A DNA stretch of 37,369 nt from Bacteroidia bacterium (GCA_025996815.1 BNTT01000014.1:1-37369); one strand, 5' to 3'. Shown: positions 7,658-14,307, counted from the first letter of the stretch. The notes: generated by a model not told the origin, from the sequence alone. Translations and numbers: made by a program.

Positions 7658-8738
7658 GCCATAGTATTATCCCTCCGATAATTGCAAAGAAGATGATTGC
7701 AGGCACTAATACTGACCATAGCTGTTTGGCTTCCCTTGCTTTTAGTATCGCTGCCTCTATCTCCGCCTCTATCTCCGCCTCTATTTCCCGTCTGACTTCC
7801 GCTTTCTCTTTACACTGACTACGGAGGTTTTCACATTCTTCAACCTGCGCCCGTACATCAAATGAACTTGAGAGTAATCTTAAGTCTAGCGCAATCTCCC
7901 AGATTGTGTTACTCAAATGTGCAAAATCAGCCGCTGTCTGTGCGTTATTGATTTGTAACTTTACTTTTGATAAATCGGCTAAAGCCTGTTCGTAATTGTG
8001 CTGAGTCTCTACCTCCGCCTCTTTTTTCCGTCTGACTTTCGCTTTCTCTTCACACTGACTACGGAGATTTTCACATTCTTCAACCTGCGCCTGTACATCA
8101 AATGAACTTAGGAGTAATCTTAAGTCTAGCACAATCTGATAGAATGTGTTACTCAATTGTGCAAAATCAGCCGCTGTCTGTTCTTCGTTGTTTATTTTTG
8201 ACTTTGCTGTACTTAAGCTGGATAAAGCACTGCTGTAAATACGTTCATTCTGTTCGTTTTGCCGACGGATGCGCTCTTTTTCATACTGCTGCTGCTGCTT
8301 ACACTGTTGCTGGCAGTCTTTACATTCTGCAATTAATTTATCCACATTAGATTCTCCCTGATTGGCATATTGACCCAAGCTAAAGCTGCGTAAGAATTGC
8401 GCCCTGCCCGCTTCAAACGCTCTCTCAATACTGTCGAACTCTTTACTTAGTTCCTCAAAATCATCCAATGTCTGTGCATTACCTATTTTTGATTGTGCCT
8501 TTTCTAATTTTCCGATAGTGTTAAGACGGTACTTATTTATGTCGTCATCAGACACCATCCCAAATGTCTGCCCAATATGATTTATGTAGTAGCGATCTCG
8601 GGCAACTCTGTCATAGTAATCTGCCACCGCCGCCTTAGCTTCGGCTTCATTTGCTGCTACTTCCAGCGATTCGTGATCGTAAGACTCAGTACGAGCCACA
8701 CTCAATGTTGTGAAGTGAACTTTAAAATAGTATAACAT
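7650..8738 (-). CDS. Coiled-coil protein with tandem ~80-aa repeats and C-terminal membrane anchor
   Basis: Not recognised as a named family. From the ATG at 8738 it is 362 aa. An N-terminal domain of about 60 residues (LYYFKVHFTTLSVARTES) comes first, then long charged helices. Two nearly identical repeats of about 80 residues follow in the second half, each containing AADFAxLSNT, LDLRLL, SSFDV and VEECENLRSQC. An acidic EAEIEAEIEA helix and a single C-terminal membrane segment (LVPAIIFFAIIGGIILWLA) close the protein, giving a tail-anchored topology. The matching DNA repeats (about 7790-7990 and 8030-8230) show recent internal duplication. AGGAG at 8747-8751 supports this start over 8765. 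Confidence 0.75.
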   Translation of the reverse strand: MLYYFKVHFTTLSVARTESYDHESLEVAANEAEAKAAVADYYDRVARDRYYINHIGQTFGMVSDDDINKYRLNTIGKLEKAQSKIGNAQTLDDFEELSKEFDSIERAFEAGRAQFLRSFSLGQYANQGESNVDKLIAECKDCQQQCKQQQQYEKERIRRQNEQNERIYSSALSSLSTAKSKINNEEQTAADFAQLSNTFYQIVLDLRLLLSSFDVQAQVEECENLRSQCEEKAKVRRKKEAEVETQHNYEQALADLSKVKLQINNAQTAADFAHLSNTIWEIALDLRLLSSSFDVRAQVEECENLRSQCKEKAEVRREIEAEIEAEIEAAILKAREAKQLWSVLVPAIIFFAIIGGIILWLA

Positions 8739-8746
8739 TTTCTTTT

Positions 8747-8751
8747 CTCCT
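8747..8751 (-). promoter_or_regulatory. Shine-Dalgarno site AGGAG deciding the start at 8738
   Basis: AGGAG lies 8 bases before the ATG on the minus strand. Such sites are rare among the other genes of this window, so it both fixes the start and hints at a foreign origin. Confidence 0.6.
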
Positions 8752-8862
8752 AATAATTTATTCAACGAAATTCTGCCCGTTAGCAGTTACATTCTCAAAA
8801 TTGTCTTAATACTGAAAAAGTTGACACAATATAGGTCAAATTTTTTCAGCATAAGACGACTA

Positions 8863-9048
8863 TTATTTATTTGTGTAATTCCTGCCGCTCGCCCACGCTT
8901 CATAGTTGCCGCAGGTTTTGCAGTGATAATCGGACTTGCAGTTGGACTCCGCAGTGCTCGAAGGTTGCGTACACTCCGATAAATAACAACGACCGCTTGG
9001 GGCATCATAGTGGGGACACCACCCCGAAATACGCTTAGGTCTATCCAT
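8863..9048 (-). CDS. Small cysteine-rich protein, putative zinc-binding
   Basis: A 61-residue protein of unknown function with six cysteines (C11, C21, C26, C37, C43, C46) plus histidines, including the knuckle HCKTC. The spacing suggests one or two structural zinc sites. No signal peptide is visible, so it is probably cytoplasmic. AGGAGG seven bases upstream is a near-perfect ribosome site. It is the first gene of the minus-strand cluster and lies 124 bp before the coiled-coil gene, with a TACCTTTG box at 9159-9166 upstream. The name of the family is not known to me. Confidence 0.65.
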   Translation of the reverse strand: MDRPKRISGWCPHYDAPSGRCYLSECTQPSSTAESNCKSDYHCKTCGNYEAWASGRNYTNK

Positions 9049-9055
9049 AATTTTT

Positions 9056-9061
9056 CCTCCT
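9056..9061 (-). promoter_or_regulatory. Strong Shine-Dalgarno AGGAGG for the Cys-rich gene
   Basis: The minus strand reads AGGAGG with a 7-base spacer to the ATG at 9048. This is a consensus site, unusual in Bacteroidota and absent from the housekeeping genes nearby. Confidence 0.65.
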
Positions 9062-9158
9062 AATTGTGTTTATTAAGTGGACTTCTAAAAATACCAAATT
9101 TGCATTTTGATTTTACAACAGAGCCGAAGTCCGTTTTAACTCTGCTCAAAACCGGGTA

Positions 9159-9166
9159 CAAAGGTA
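9159..9166 (-). promoter_or_regulatory. -7 promoter element for the Cys-rich / coiled-coil cluster
   Basis: The minus strand reads TACCTTTG, with a possible -33 TTG at 9190-9192. The leader to the ATG at 9048 would be about 105 nt. Two dyad repeats lie immediately upstream. Confidence 0.5.
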
Positions 9167-9194
9167 CTGCCTTTCAGCCATTTACCCCGCAAAA

Positions 9195-9261
9195 AAGTGT
9201 TACAAATGTTTATACACTACCCCCGCGATTTGCCTCCAAGTGTTACAAATATTTGACACTT
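9195..9261. promoter_or_regulatory. Pair of AGTGT-N12/13-ACACT dyads, candidate operator
   Basis: The 13-mer AAGTGTTACAAAT occurs at 9195-9207 and 9238-9250, 43 bp apart. Each copy is the left arm of an inverted repeat: AGTGT 9196-9200 with ACACT 9214-9218, and AAGTGT 9238-9243 with ACACTT 9256-9261. The pair lies upstream of the 9159-9166 promoter and touches the left border of the cassette array. A binding protein, perhaps the adjacent XRE protein, is inferred. Confidence 0.45.
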
Positions 9262-9265
9262 TGCG

Positions 9266-9565
9266 CTATTCTGCTATTTTTTTGATGAGAAGGATTGACT
9301 TGTCGCTTGCAATTTTTTGGAGACTTTGCTCATCCACTTCGAGAAGCACCAAATATTTCGGTTGCGGGGCTCTGTAGATGGCAAGAAAATCGAAATTCAG
9401 AATTTCGGAAATCCGTTTTAGATGCTCAATATCAATGCTTTTGCGCTTGAAAAGGGCATATATATTAGTCCGGTTGCAGTGTATGGCAGCTGCAAAGTCG
9501 GTCACGTGCAGCCCACGCTCCTTCACCTTCTGCCGAATCGCCTCGCCTATATGTATCTCTCTCAT
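9266..9565 (-). CDS. XRE-type helix-turn-helix protein, cassette copy 1
   Basis: A 99-residue single-domain protein. Residues about 5-60 form an XRE/Cro-type helix-turn-helix fold (IGEAIRQKVKERGLHVTDF, then AAIHCNRTNIYALFKRK as turn and recognition helix, then HLKRISEILNFDF). The tail of about 35 residues (KYLVLLEVDEQSLQKI) may dimerise. It is identical in amino acids to copy 2, although seven codons differ silently. The start at 9565 matches the copy-2 start and is preferred. An extension to 9640 would run into the leader hairpin and is not open in copy 2. Transcription probably starts near 9788, leaving a leader of about 220 nt that contains the hairpin. Target unknown; autoregulation is plausible. 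Confidence 0.88.
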   Translation of the reverse strand: MREIHIGEAIRQKVKERGLHVTDFAAAIHCNRTNIYALFKRKSIDIEHLKRISEILNFDFLAIYRAPQPKYLVLLEVDEQSLQKIASDKSILLIKKIAE

Positions 9566-9586
9566 TGTGCTCGTTTTATCGCGAAC

Positions 9587-9750
9587 GAAAAGCGTGAACT
9601 GTATCTTTTTCGCTTTCAGAGGTCTTAGGATTACCTGCATAACAAAATAAGTAAGCTCACGCCAAACAGCGTGAGCGTTGCTACTTACTTTTTGCTATGC
9701 TCTGAAATTTCCTAAGTTTCTGAAAGCAACCGTAAAAGCCAACGCTTTTC
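9587..9750 (-). ncRNA. Structured 164-nt leader hairpin RNA, cassette copy 1
   Basis: A long rod made of nested stems. P1 is 9587-9595 with 9742-9750 (9 bp). P2 is GCTTTCAGA 9612-9620 with 9719-9727. P3 is CTTAGGA 9624-9630 with 9710-9716. P4 is GCATA 9637-9641 with 9696-9700. P5 is AAGTAAG 9649-9655 with 9684-9690. An alternative apical stem is GCTCACGC 9655-9662 with 9669-9676. The internal loop GGT/TT separates P2 and P3, and TTACCT faces TCTGAAATT between P3 and P4. It lies between the promoter and start codon of the XRE gene. Whether it acts in cis, as a separate RNA or as a DNA hairpin is unknown. Confidence 0.6.
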
Positions 9751-9792
9751 CAATTTTTATTTTTCTATCTCATTTTTATATTTTTCATTTTG

Positions 9793-9823
9793 CAAAGGTA
9801 GCCATAATTCACTAACTTACCAA
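9793..9823 (-). promoter_or_regulatory. Promoter of cassette copy 1 (XRE gene and hairpin)
   Basis: The minus strand has TACCTTTG at 9793-9800 and TTG at 9821-9823, spaced 20 bp apart. Transcription would begin near 9788, upstream of the hairpin. Confidence 0.65.
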
Positions 9824-9835
9824 ACAGACTTTGTA

Positions 9836-9935
9836 CATTTGTCTGAACCTTGATTTTCGCAAGATTTTCAAGATTAACACGATTCTAATCCTGTAAATCT
9901 TCTTAATCTTATGAAAATCAAGGTTCTGACAAATG
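9836..9935. repeat. GTCTGAACC-type long palindrome, copy A
   Basis: An imperfect inverted repeat of about 100 bp with outer arms CATTTGTCTGAACC and GGTTCTGACAAATG, and inner AAGATT/AATCTT runs. A nearly identical copy lies at 10650-10749 and a diverged one at 37002-37112, so this is a dispersed palindromic element. Confidence 0.75.
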
Positions 9936-10039
9936 AAAACTTGCCACAAGATGGCTCTTAAACTCATTTCTACCCTTTCCCGATTAGCTCACAAAAACAC
10001 AAAATTTGTGAATAATCGACTCCTCAACATTTCCCGCTG

Positions 10040-10047
10040 CAAAGGTA
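10040..10047 (-). promoter_or_regulatory. Extra -7 element within the cassette spacer
   Basis: The minus strand reads TACCTTTG in the spacer, 36 bp past the stop of the copy-2 XRE gene and pointing at the palindrome. No good -33 box is seen. It is conserved at 10854-10861. No convincing gene follows, so an untranslated RNA is possible. Confidence 0.35.
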
Positions 10048-10082
10048 CGAGGTCGTTTTGTTAGGATATTTGACACTGTGCG

Positions 10083-10382
10083 CTATTCTGCTATTTTTTT
10101 GATGAGAAGGATTGACTTGTCGCTTGCAATTTTTTGGAGACTCTGCTCATCCACTTCAAGAAGCACCAAATATTTTGGTTGCGGGGCTCTGTAAATGGCA
10201 AGAAAATCGAAATTCAGAATTTCGGAAATCCGTTTTAGATGCTCAATATCAATGCTTTTGCGCTTGAAAAGGGCATATATATTAGTCCGGTTGCAGTGTA
10301 TGGCAGCGGCAAAGTCGGTCACGTGCAGCCCACGCTCCTTCACCTTCTGCCGAATTGCCTCGCCTATGTGTATCTCTCTCAT
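10083..10382 (-). CDS. XRE-type helix-turn-helix protein, cassette copy 2
   Basis: Encodes the same 99 residues as copy 1. All differences in the DNA (seven by eye, for example TTC/TTT and GCC/GCT-type changes) are silent, so both genes appear to be under selection for protein function or recently homogenised. Upstream are a hairpin with the same geometry but different stems, and a promoter at 10607-10614. The ATG at 10382 is the only sensible start because the frame closes just upstream. Downstream, the array continues into copy 1 without another gene. The protein could bind the cassette promoter, the dyads at 9195-9261, or the hairpin itself. None of these can be shown from sequence alone. 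Confidence 0.88.
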   Translation of the reverse strand: MREIHIGEAIRQKVKERGLHVTDFAAAIHCNRTNIYALFKRKSIDIEHLKRISEILNFDFLAIYRAPQPKYLVLLEVDEQSLQKIASDKSILLIKKIAE

Positions 10383-10403
10383 TGTGTTCGTTTTATCGCA
10401 AAC

Positions 10404-10567
10404 GAAAAGCGTGGGATAATATCTTTATCTGCTTGTTGAGGTTCTCGACTACCTATGTATGACAAATAAGGAAACCCACGCACCACGTGAGCATTTAATT
10501 CCTTATCCTTGCCATACACCTGAAATTGTCGAGATTTCAACAAGCAAAAATAAAGCTAACGCTTTTC
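10404..10567 (-). ncRNA. Structured 164-nt leader hairpin RNA, cassette copy 2
   Basis: The same length and layout as copy 1 with changed stems. P1 is 10404-10412 with 10559-10567 (unchanged). P2 is GCTTGTTGA 10431-10439 with 10537-10545. P3 is TCTCGAC 10443-10449 with 10528-10534. P4 is TGTATG 10456-10461 with 10513-10518. P5 is ATAAGGAA 10466-10473 with 10499-10506. Internal loops keep GGT/TT and TACCT/CTGAAATT. In the apical stem, a C.A mismatch on the plus strand reads as G.U on the minus-strand transcript, which favours RNA made from the minus strand. Confidence 0.6.
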
Positions 10568-10606
10568 CAATTTTTATTTTTCTATCTCATTTTTATATTT
10601 TTTTTG

Positions 10607-10637
10607 CAAAGGTAGCCATAATTCACTAACTTACCAA
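10607..10637 (-). promoter_or_regulatory. Promoter of cassette copy 2
   Basis: TACCTTTG at 10607-10614 on the minus strand with TTG at 10635-10637, spaced 20 bp, as in copy 1. The leader up to the XRE ATG would be about 220 nt. Confidence 0.65.
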
Positions 10638-10649
10638 ACAGACTTTGTA

Positions 10650-10749
10650 CATTTGTCTGAACCTTGATTTTCACAAGATTTTCAAGATTAACACGATTCT
10701 AATCCTGTAAATCTTCTTAATCTTATGAAAATCAAGGTTCTGACAAATG
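10650..10749. repeat. GTCTGAACC-type long palindrome, copy B
   Basis: Nearly identical to copy A (one base difference in the palindrome by eye) because it was duplicated with the cassette. It sits directly upstream of the cassette promoter. Confidence 0.75.
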
Positions 10750-10853
10750 AAAACTTGCCACAAGATGGCTCTTAAACTCATTTCTACCCTTTCCCGATTA
10801 GCTCACAAAAATACAAAATTTGTGAATAATCGACTCCTCAACATTTCCCGCTG

Positions 10854-10861
10854 CAAAGGTA
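10854..10861 (-). promoter_or_regulatory. Extra -7 element, second copy
   Basis: The minus strand reads TACCTTTG, the counterpart of the element at 10040-10047, just left of the third-unit remnant. Confidence 0.35.
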
Positions 10862-10896
10862 CGAGGTCGTTTTGTTAGGATATTTGACACTGTGCG

Positions 10897-10960
10897 CTAT
10901 TCTGCTATTTTTTTGATGAGAAGGATTGACTTGTCGCTTGCAGTGTATGGCAGCGGCAAA
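10897..10960 (-). pseudogene. Remnant of a third XRE cassette gene
   Basis: The last bases of the XRE gene (stop at 10897) are followed after TTGCA by sequence that in copy 2 lies about 167 bp further upstream (10296-10313), then homology stops at 10960. The deletion lies between two TTGCA pentamers (10124-10128 and 10291-10295 in copy 2), as expected from slippage at a short repeat. The rest of the gene and its hairpin are missing, apparently lost at the border with the AmpG-like gene. Confidence 0.8.
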
Positions 10961-10967
10961 CTACATT

Positions 10968-12245
10968 TTATTTATTTTTCCTTCCATATTCGGGCTCTAT
11001 CTTCAACAAAGACACAGCGATGATTGGGACGATGCTGCAAATCATTACCCAGACGAAGAAATGATTGTAGCCCAACTGTTCTTGCATCCATCCGGCAAAC
11101 ATCCCCGGCAGCATCATCCCCAATGCCATAAAGCCGGTGCAGATGGCGTAATGTGCCGTTTTGTGTTCGCCTTCGGAGTAATACATCAGGTAGAGCATAT
11201 AGGCTGTGAAGCCGAATCCGTAGCCGAACTGCTCGACGAAGACGCATATATTGATGAGGAGCAGGCTGTCGGTCTGCGTGAAACTCAGATAGACAAACGT
11301 GACGGCGGTGAGCAACATACTGAGCGTCATGGGCCATATCCACTTTTTCAGCCCCCCTTTGGCGGCTGCCAGTCCGCCGATGATGCCGCCTATGGTCAAG
11401 CCAACGATGCCGATGGTGCCATACACAAAACCTACTTCGCCGGTCGTAAGTCCCAATCCGCCAACGTCTTTGGGGTCGAGCAGAAATGGATTGATGAGTT
11501 TCAGCAACTGCGCCTCGGAAAAACGGAACGTCAGCATAAAAAACAACGCCGCCGCCGCTTGAGGTTTTTTGAAAAACGACACAAAGGTGGACGTGAACTC
11601 TTTGATAATCTCTTGTGGGGTCAAAACCGCGCGCGTCTCCGCTTCGGGCTTAGGCAACAGGGCTTTGTGGTAGAAACTGAACGCGATAAACAGCCCCGCC
11701 AACACAAAGAAGGTGATTGACCACGCAAAAGGGATATTGCCCGTCGAGGTTTCGAGAAATCCCGCCAGCATCACCAGCGCGCCCTGCCCCACAATGGTTG
11801 CAATGCGGTAAAAAGTGCTTCGGATGCCCACAAACATCGCCTGCCGGTTGGTGTCTAACCCCAGCATATAGAAGCCGTCGGCAGCAATGTCGTGCGTTGC
11901 CGAACTGAACGCCAAGAGCCAAAAGAAAGCGAGCGATGCCTGAAAAAAGAACGGTAGCGGTATCGTGAAAGCGATGCCCGCAAAGCCGGCACCGATAAAG
12001 AGTTGCATGAGCACTATCCACCAGCGTTTGGTCTTCAAAATGTCGATGAACGGACTCCAAAACGGCTTGATAACCCACGGCAAATACAGCCAACTCGTGT
12101 AGAGGGCGATGTCGGTATTGGAAATGCCCATCCGTTTATACATGATGACCGAAATCGTCATCACAGCCACGTAGGGCAAGCCTTCCGCCAAATACAGCGA
12201 AGGAATCCATGCCCACGGCGATGTTTCTTTATTCGTATTTTTCAT
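10968..12245 (-). CDS. MFS transporter, AmpG-like
   Basis: A 425-residue integral membrane protein with about 12 predicted membrane segments. The N-terminus PWAWIPSLYLAEGLPYVAV, followed by motifs such as PWVIKPFWSPFID and SSATHDIAADGF, is typical of the AmpG/SLC33-related branch, which imports anhydro-muropeptides for cell-wall recycling in Gram-negatives. The substrate here is inferred. The position of the 3' end right against the cassette array indicates that the array inserted or expanded next to the stop codon without damaging it. TATCTTTG at 12254-12261 is its promoter, divergent from the polyprenyl synthase. Confidence 0.88.
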   Translation of the reverse strand: MKNTNKETSPWAWIPSLYLAEGLPYVAVMTISVIMYKRMGISNTDIALYTSWLYLPWVIKPFWSPFIDILKTKRWWIVLMQLFIGAGFAGIAFTIPLPFFFQASLAFFWLLAFSSATHDIAADGFYMLGLDTNRQAMFVGIRSTFYRIATIVGQGALVMLAGFLETSTGNIPFAWSITFFVLAGLFIAFSFYHKALLPKPEAETRAVLTPQEIIKEFTSTFVSFFKKPQAAAALFFMLTFRFSEAQLLKLINPFLLDPKDVGGLGLTTGEVGFVYGTIGIVGLTIGGIIGGLAAAKGGLKKWIWPMTLSMLLTAVTFVYLSFTQTDSLLLINICVFVEQFGYGFGFTAYMLYLMYYSEGEHKTAHYAICTGFMALGMMLPGMFAGWMQEQLGYNHFFVWVMICSIVPIIAVSLLKIEPEYGRKNK

Positions 12246-12253
12246 TGCAGGTG

Positions 12254-12261
12254 CAAAGATA
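12254..12261 (-). promoter_or_regulatory. -7 promoter element, AmpG-like gene
   Basis: The minus strand reads TATCTTTG only 8 bp before the ATG at 12245, suggesting a very short leader. Confidence 0.6.
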
Positions 12262-12293
12262 CAACATTTCTTTCAATGAACATAAATATTTTG

Positions 12294-12301
12294 TACCTTT
12301 G
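12294..12301 (+). promoter_or_regulatory. -7 promoter element, polyprenyl synthase
   Basis: TACCTTTG ends 11 bp before the ATG at 12313, so the mRNA would be nearly leaderless. Confidence 0.65.
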
Positions 12302-12312
12302 CGCCCGAATTT

Positions 12313-13281
12313 ATGCTGAATAAAATCACATATCCGGTCAAGCAAGAGTTGGAAGCGTTTGACAAACTCTACACAGAAGCGTTGAACAAGCATTTGACAC
12401 ATTTTCAATTCATGTTGGAGTTCGTTTCCAAAACAAAAGGGAAGCGGATTCGACCGTTGGTTGTTATCCTGTCTGCCAAATTGTGCGGCGAACCAACCCG
12501 CAAGACATTGGAATATGCCGCTGTTCTCGAACTTTTGCACACGGCAACGCTCATCCACGACGATGTGGTGGACAATGCCCGCGAACGGCGCGGAAATCCT
12601 TCCGTGATGTCGGAATACGACAATCGCGCGGCGGTGCTGCTGGGCGACTACATCATCTCGCAAGCCATCACCCTCGGTGTGGGCACAGAAAACCTCGCCG
12701 CTCTGAAAATTATGGCAAACCTCTCTCAAAATATGGCGGAGGGCGAACTCACACAACTGATTTCATCCTCCGAACTGATTGTCGACGAGGCGCGCTATAT
12801 GGAAGTTATCCGCAAAAAGACGGCGGTGCTGCTCGCCTCCTGCGCCGAAATGGGCGCGCTGTCGGTGAATGCCACCCCCGAAATCGTAAAAACCCTCCAT
12901 AGCATCGGCGAAAATCTGGGAATGTGCTTCCAAATGCGCGACGATATTTTCGACTATTTCGAGCAAGGCGACCTCGGCAAACCAACGGGCAACGACATCC
13001 GCGAAGGCAAAATCACCCTGCCGCTGATTCACGCACTGCAAACGCTGCCAAAAGAACAATCCGACGAGGTGCTACAAATCTTCCAAAGTCGCGATTTATC
13101 GCCGTCCACCATCCAAATGTTCATCCAATTGACCAAGGCGCACGATGGCATCGAATACGCCCAAGCCAAGATGCAAGCCCTCAAAGGCGAAACCCTCGCC
13201 CTGCTCAACAACTTCCCCAACTCCGACGCAAAAACCGCCCTGCTGCTGCTGATTGACTACATCATTGAGCGCGAAAAATAA
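12313..13281 (+). CDS. Polyprenyl synthetase family protein (long-chain prenyl diphosphate synthase)
   Basis: Condenses isopentenyl diphosphate units onto an allylic primer, probably supplying the menaquinone side chain. The 322-residue protein has the first aspartate-rich motif DDVVD (D83, D84, D87) followed by NARERRG, and the second DDIFD (D210, D211, D214). A hydrophobic, small residue pattern upstream of the first motif sets chain length, but exact length cannot be read with confidence. It resembles IspB-type synthases more than short farnesyl synthases. It is divergent from the AmpG-like transporter and convergent with cysK, whose stop lies 12 bp away. Confidence 0.92.
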   Translation: MLNKITYPVKQELEAFDKLYTEALNKHLTHFQFMLEFVSKTKGKRIRPLVVILSAKLCGEPTRKTLEYAAVLELLHTATLIHDDVVDNARERRGNPSVMSEYDNRAAVLLGDYIISQAITLGVGTENLAALKIMANLSQNMAEGELTQLISSSELIVDEARYMEVIRKKTAVLLASCAEMGALSVNATPEIVKTLHSIGENLGMCFQMRDDIFDYFEQGDLGKPTGNDIREGKITLPLIHALQTLPKEQSDEVLQIFQSRDLSPSTIQMFIQLTKAHDGIEYAQAKMQALKGETLALLNNFPNSDAKTALLLLIDYIIEREK

Positions 13282-13293
13282 CCCCCGTTTTTC

Positions 13294-14241
13294 TTACAGC
13301 GGATACTCATCAAAGGCATAAAGAATGGTCGAGAGATACCGCTCGCCCGTGTCGGGGAGGATTACCACGATGTTTTTACCCTTGTTTTCGGGCTGTTGCG
13401 CAAGCGTTGTTGCCGCGAAAGCAGCCGCTCCCGAAGAGATGCCGACCAATAGCCCTTCCGTTTTTGCCAATTCGCGACCCGTGCGGATGGCATCGTCGTT
13501 GGATACTTTCAGGATGCGATTGACCACCGAGTTGTCGTACGTTTTGGGCACAAATCCCGCACCGATACCCTGTATCTTGTGCGGTCCGGGTGCGCCGCCC
13601 GACAGCACGGGAGAATCTGCCGGCTCCACGGCAACGACTTCCAACTTGGGGTTCAGTTCTTTCAACCGCTTGCCCGCACCGCTGATGGTGCCGCCGGTGC
13701 CCACGCCGCCCACGAGAATATCGACTTTGCCGTCGGTGTCGCGCCAGATTTCCTCCGCCGTCGTGCGGTAGTGGATAGAGGGGTTGGCGGGGTTTTCAAA
13801 CTGTTGCAGGATAATCGCGCCGGGCGTTTCGTCGCGCAGAGCCTTAGCCTTGGCGATTGCGCCTTTCATACCGTCGGTGCCGGGCGTGAGCACGAGGTTG
13901 GCACCGAGTGCTTTCAGCAGATTGCGCCGTTCGAGGCTCATCGTTTCGGGCATCGTGAGCGTCAGTTTGTAGCCCTTCACGCTCGACACAAAAGCCAGCC
14001 CCACGCCCGTGTTGCCACTTGTAGGCTCAATAATCGTTGCGCCGGGCTTCAAGACACCGCTCTTTTCGGCATCCTCAATCATCGCGAGGGCGATACGGTC
14101 TTTCACACTGCCGGCAGGGTTGAAATACTCCAACTTGGCGATGATGTGCGCGCCGGCTGATTTCGACTTCCCGTAAGCAGACAGTTCCAGCAACGGGGTG
14201 TTACCGATTAAATCGGTCAATTGTTTAAAAATTCGTGCCAT
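13294..14241 (-). CDS. cysK: Cysteine synthase A (O-acetylserine sulfhydrylase)
   Basis: A PLP-dependent enzyme that makes cysteine from O-acetylserine and sulfide in the cytoplasm. The product is 315 aa from the ATG at 14241, the normal CysK size. A longer frame to 14445 runs over its promoter and into the divergent gene and is rejected. The PLP lysine is K47 in NPAGSVKDR. The substrate loop TSGNTG and the phosphate loop [11 protein letters not shown] are present, as is the C-terminal SSGAA serine. Genes around it are not sulfur related. Transcription is from the TACCTTTG box at 14271-14278. Confidence 0.95.
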   Translation of the reverse strand: MARIFKQLTDLIGNTPLLELSAYGKSKSAGAHIIAKLEYFNPAGSVKDRIALAMIEDAEKSGVLKPGATIIEPTSGNTGVGLAFVSSVKGYKLTLTMPETMSLERRNLLKALGANLVLTPGTDGMKGAIAKAKALRDETPGAIILQQFENPANPSIHYRTTAEEIWRDTDGKVDILVGGVGTGGTISGAGKRLKELNPKLEVVAVEPADSPVLSGGAPGPHKIQGIGAGFVPKTYDNSVVNRILKVSNDDAIRTGRELAKTEGLLVGISSGAAAFAATTLAQQPENKGKNIVVILPDTGERYLSTILYAFDEYPL

Positions 14242-14270
14242 AAATATTATGTTTAAAGTGAATATTCCGA

Positions 14271-14278
14271 CAAAGGTA
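14271..14278 (-). promoter_or_regulatory. -7 promoter element, cysK
   Basis: TACCTTTG on the minus strand, 29 bp before the cysK ATG. It is back to back with the promoter of the response regulator. Confidence 0.6.
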
Positions 14279-14291
14279 GTCATTTTTTTCG

Positions 14292-14299
14292 TAATTTTG
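14292..14299 (+). promoter_or_regulatory. -7 promoter element, response regulator
   Basis: TAATTTTG fits TAnnTTTG and ends 8 bp before the ATG at 14308, so transcription would start within a few bases of the start codon. Confidence 0.55.
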
Positions 14300-14307
14300 C
14301 ACCCACG

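Larger units (their letters stand above)
9249..10960 (-). repeat. Tandem array of ~815-bp XRE/hairpin cassettes (two complete, one remnant)
   Basis: Units start at the shared ATATTTGACAC at 9249, 10066 and 10880, giving lengths of 817 bp, 814 bp and an 81-bp remnant. On the minus strand each full unit holds a spacer with a palindrome, a TACCTTTG promoter, a leader with a 164-nt hairpin and a 99-aa XRE gene. Spacers (9801-10065 and 10615-10879) differ at two positions by eye. The coding regions differ at seven silent positions. Only the hairpin stems differ strongly. The right border abuts the stop of the AmpG-like gene. Confidence 0.9.

Noticed and set aside
9566..9640. N-terminal extension of the copy-1 XRE frame to 9640
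   Set aside because: It runs into the leader hairpin and is not open in copy 2, so the ATG at 9565 is the start.
9812..9967. Open frame of about 51 codons in the cassette spacer over the palindrome
   Set aside because: A TGA interrupts the same frame in the second copy, and composition follows the palindrome.
9249..10879. CRISPR array or integron attC cassettes as an explanation for the tandem units
   Set aside because: There are only two full units of about 815 bp with a gene in each, no Cas genes, no integrase and no short spacers. attC-like behaviour cannot be excluded, but the RYYYAAC/GTTRRRY boxes are not evident.
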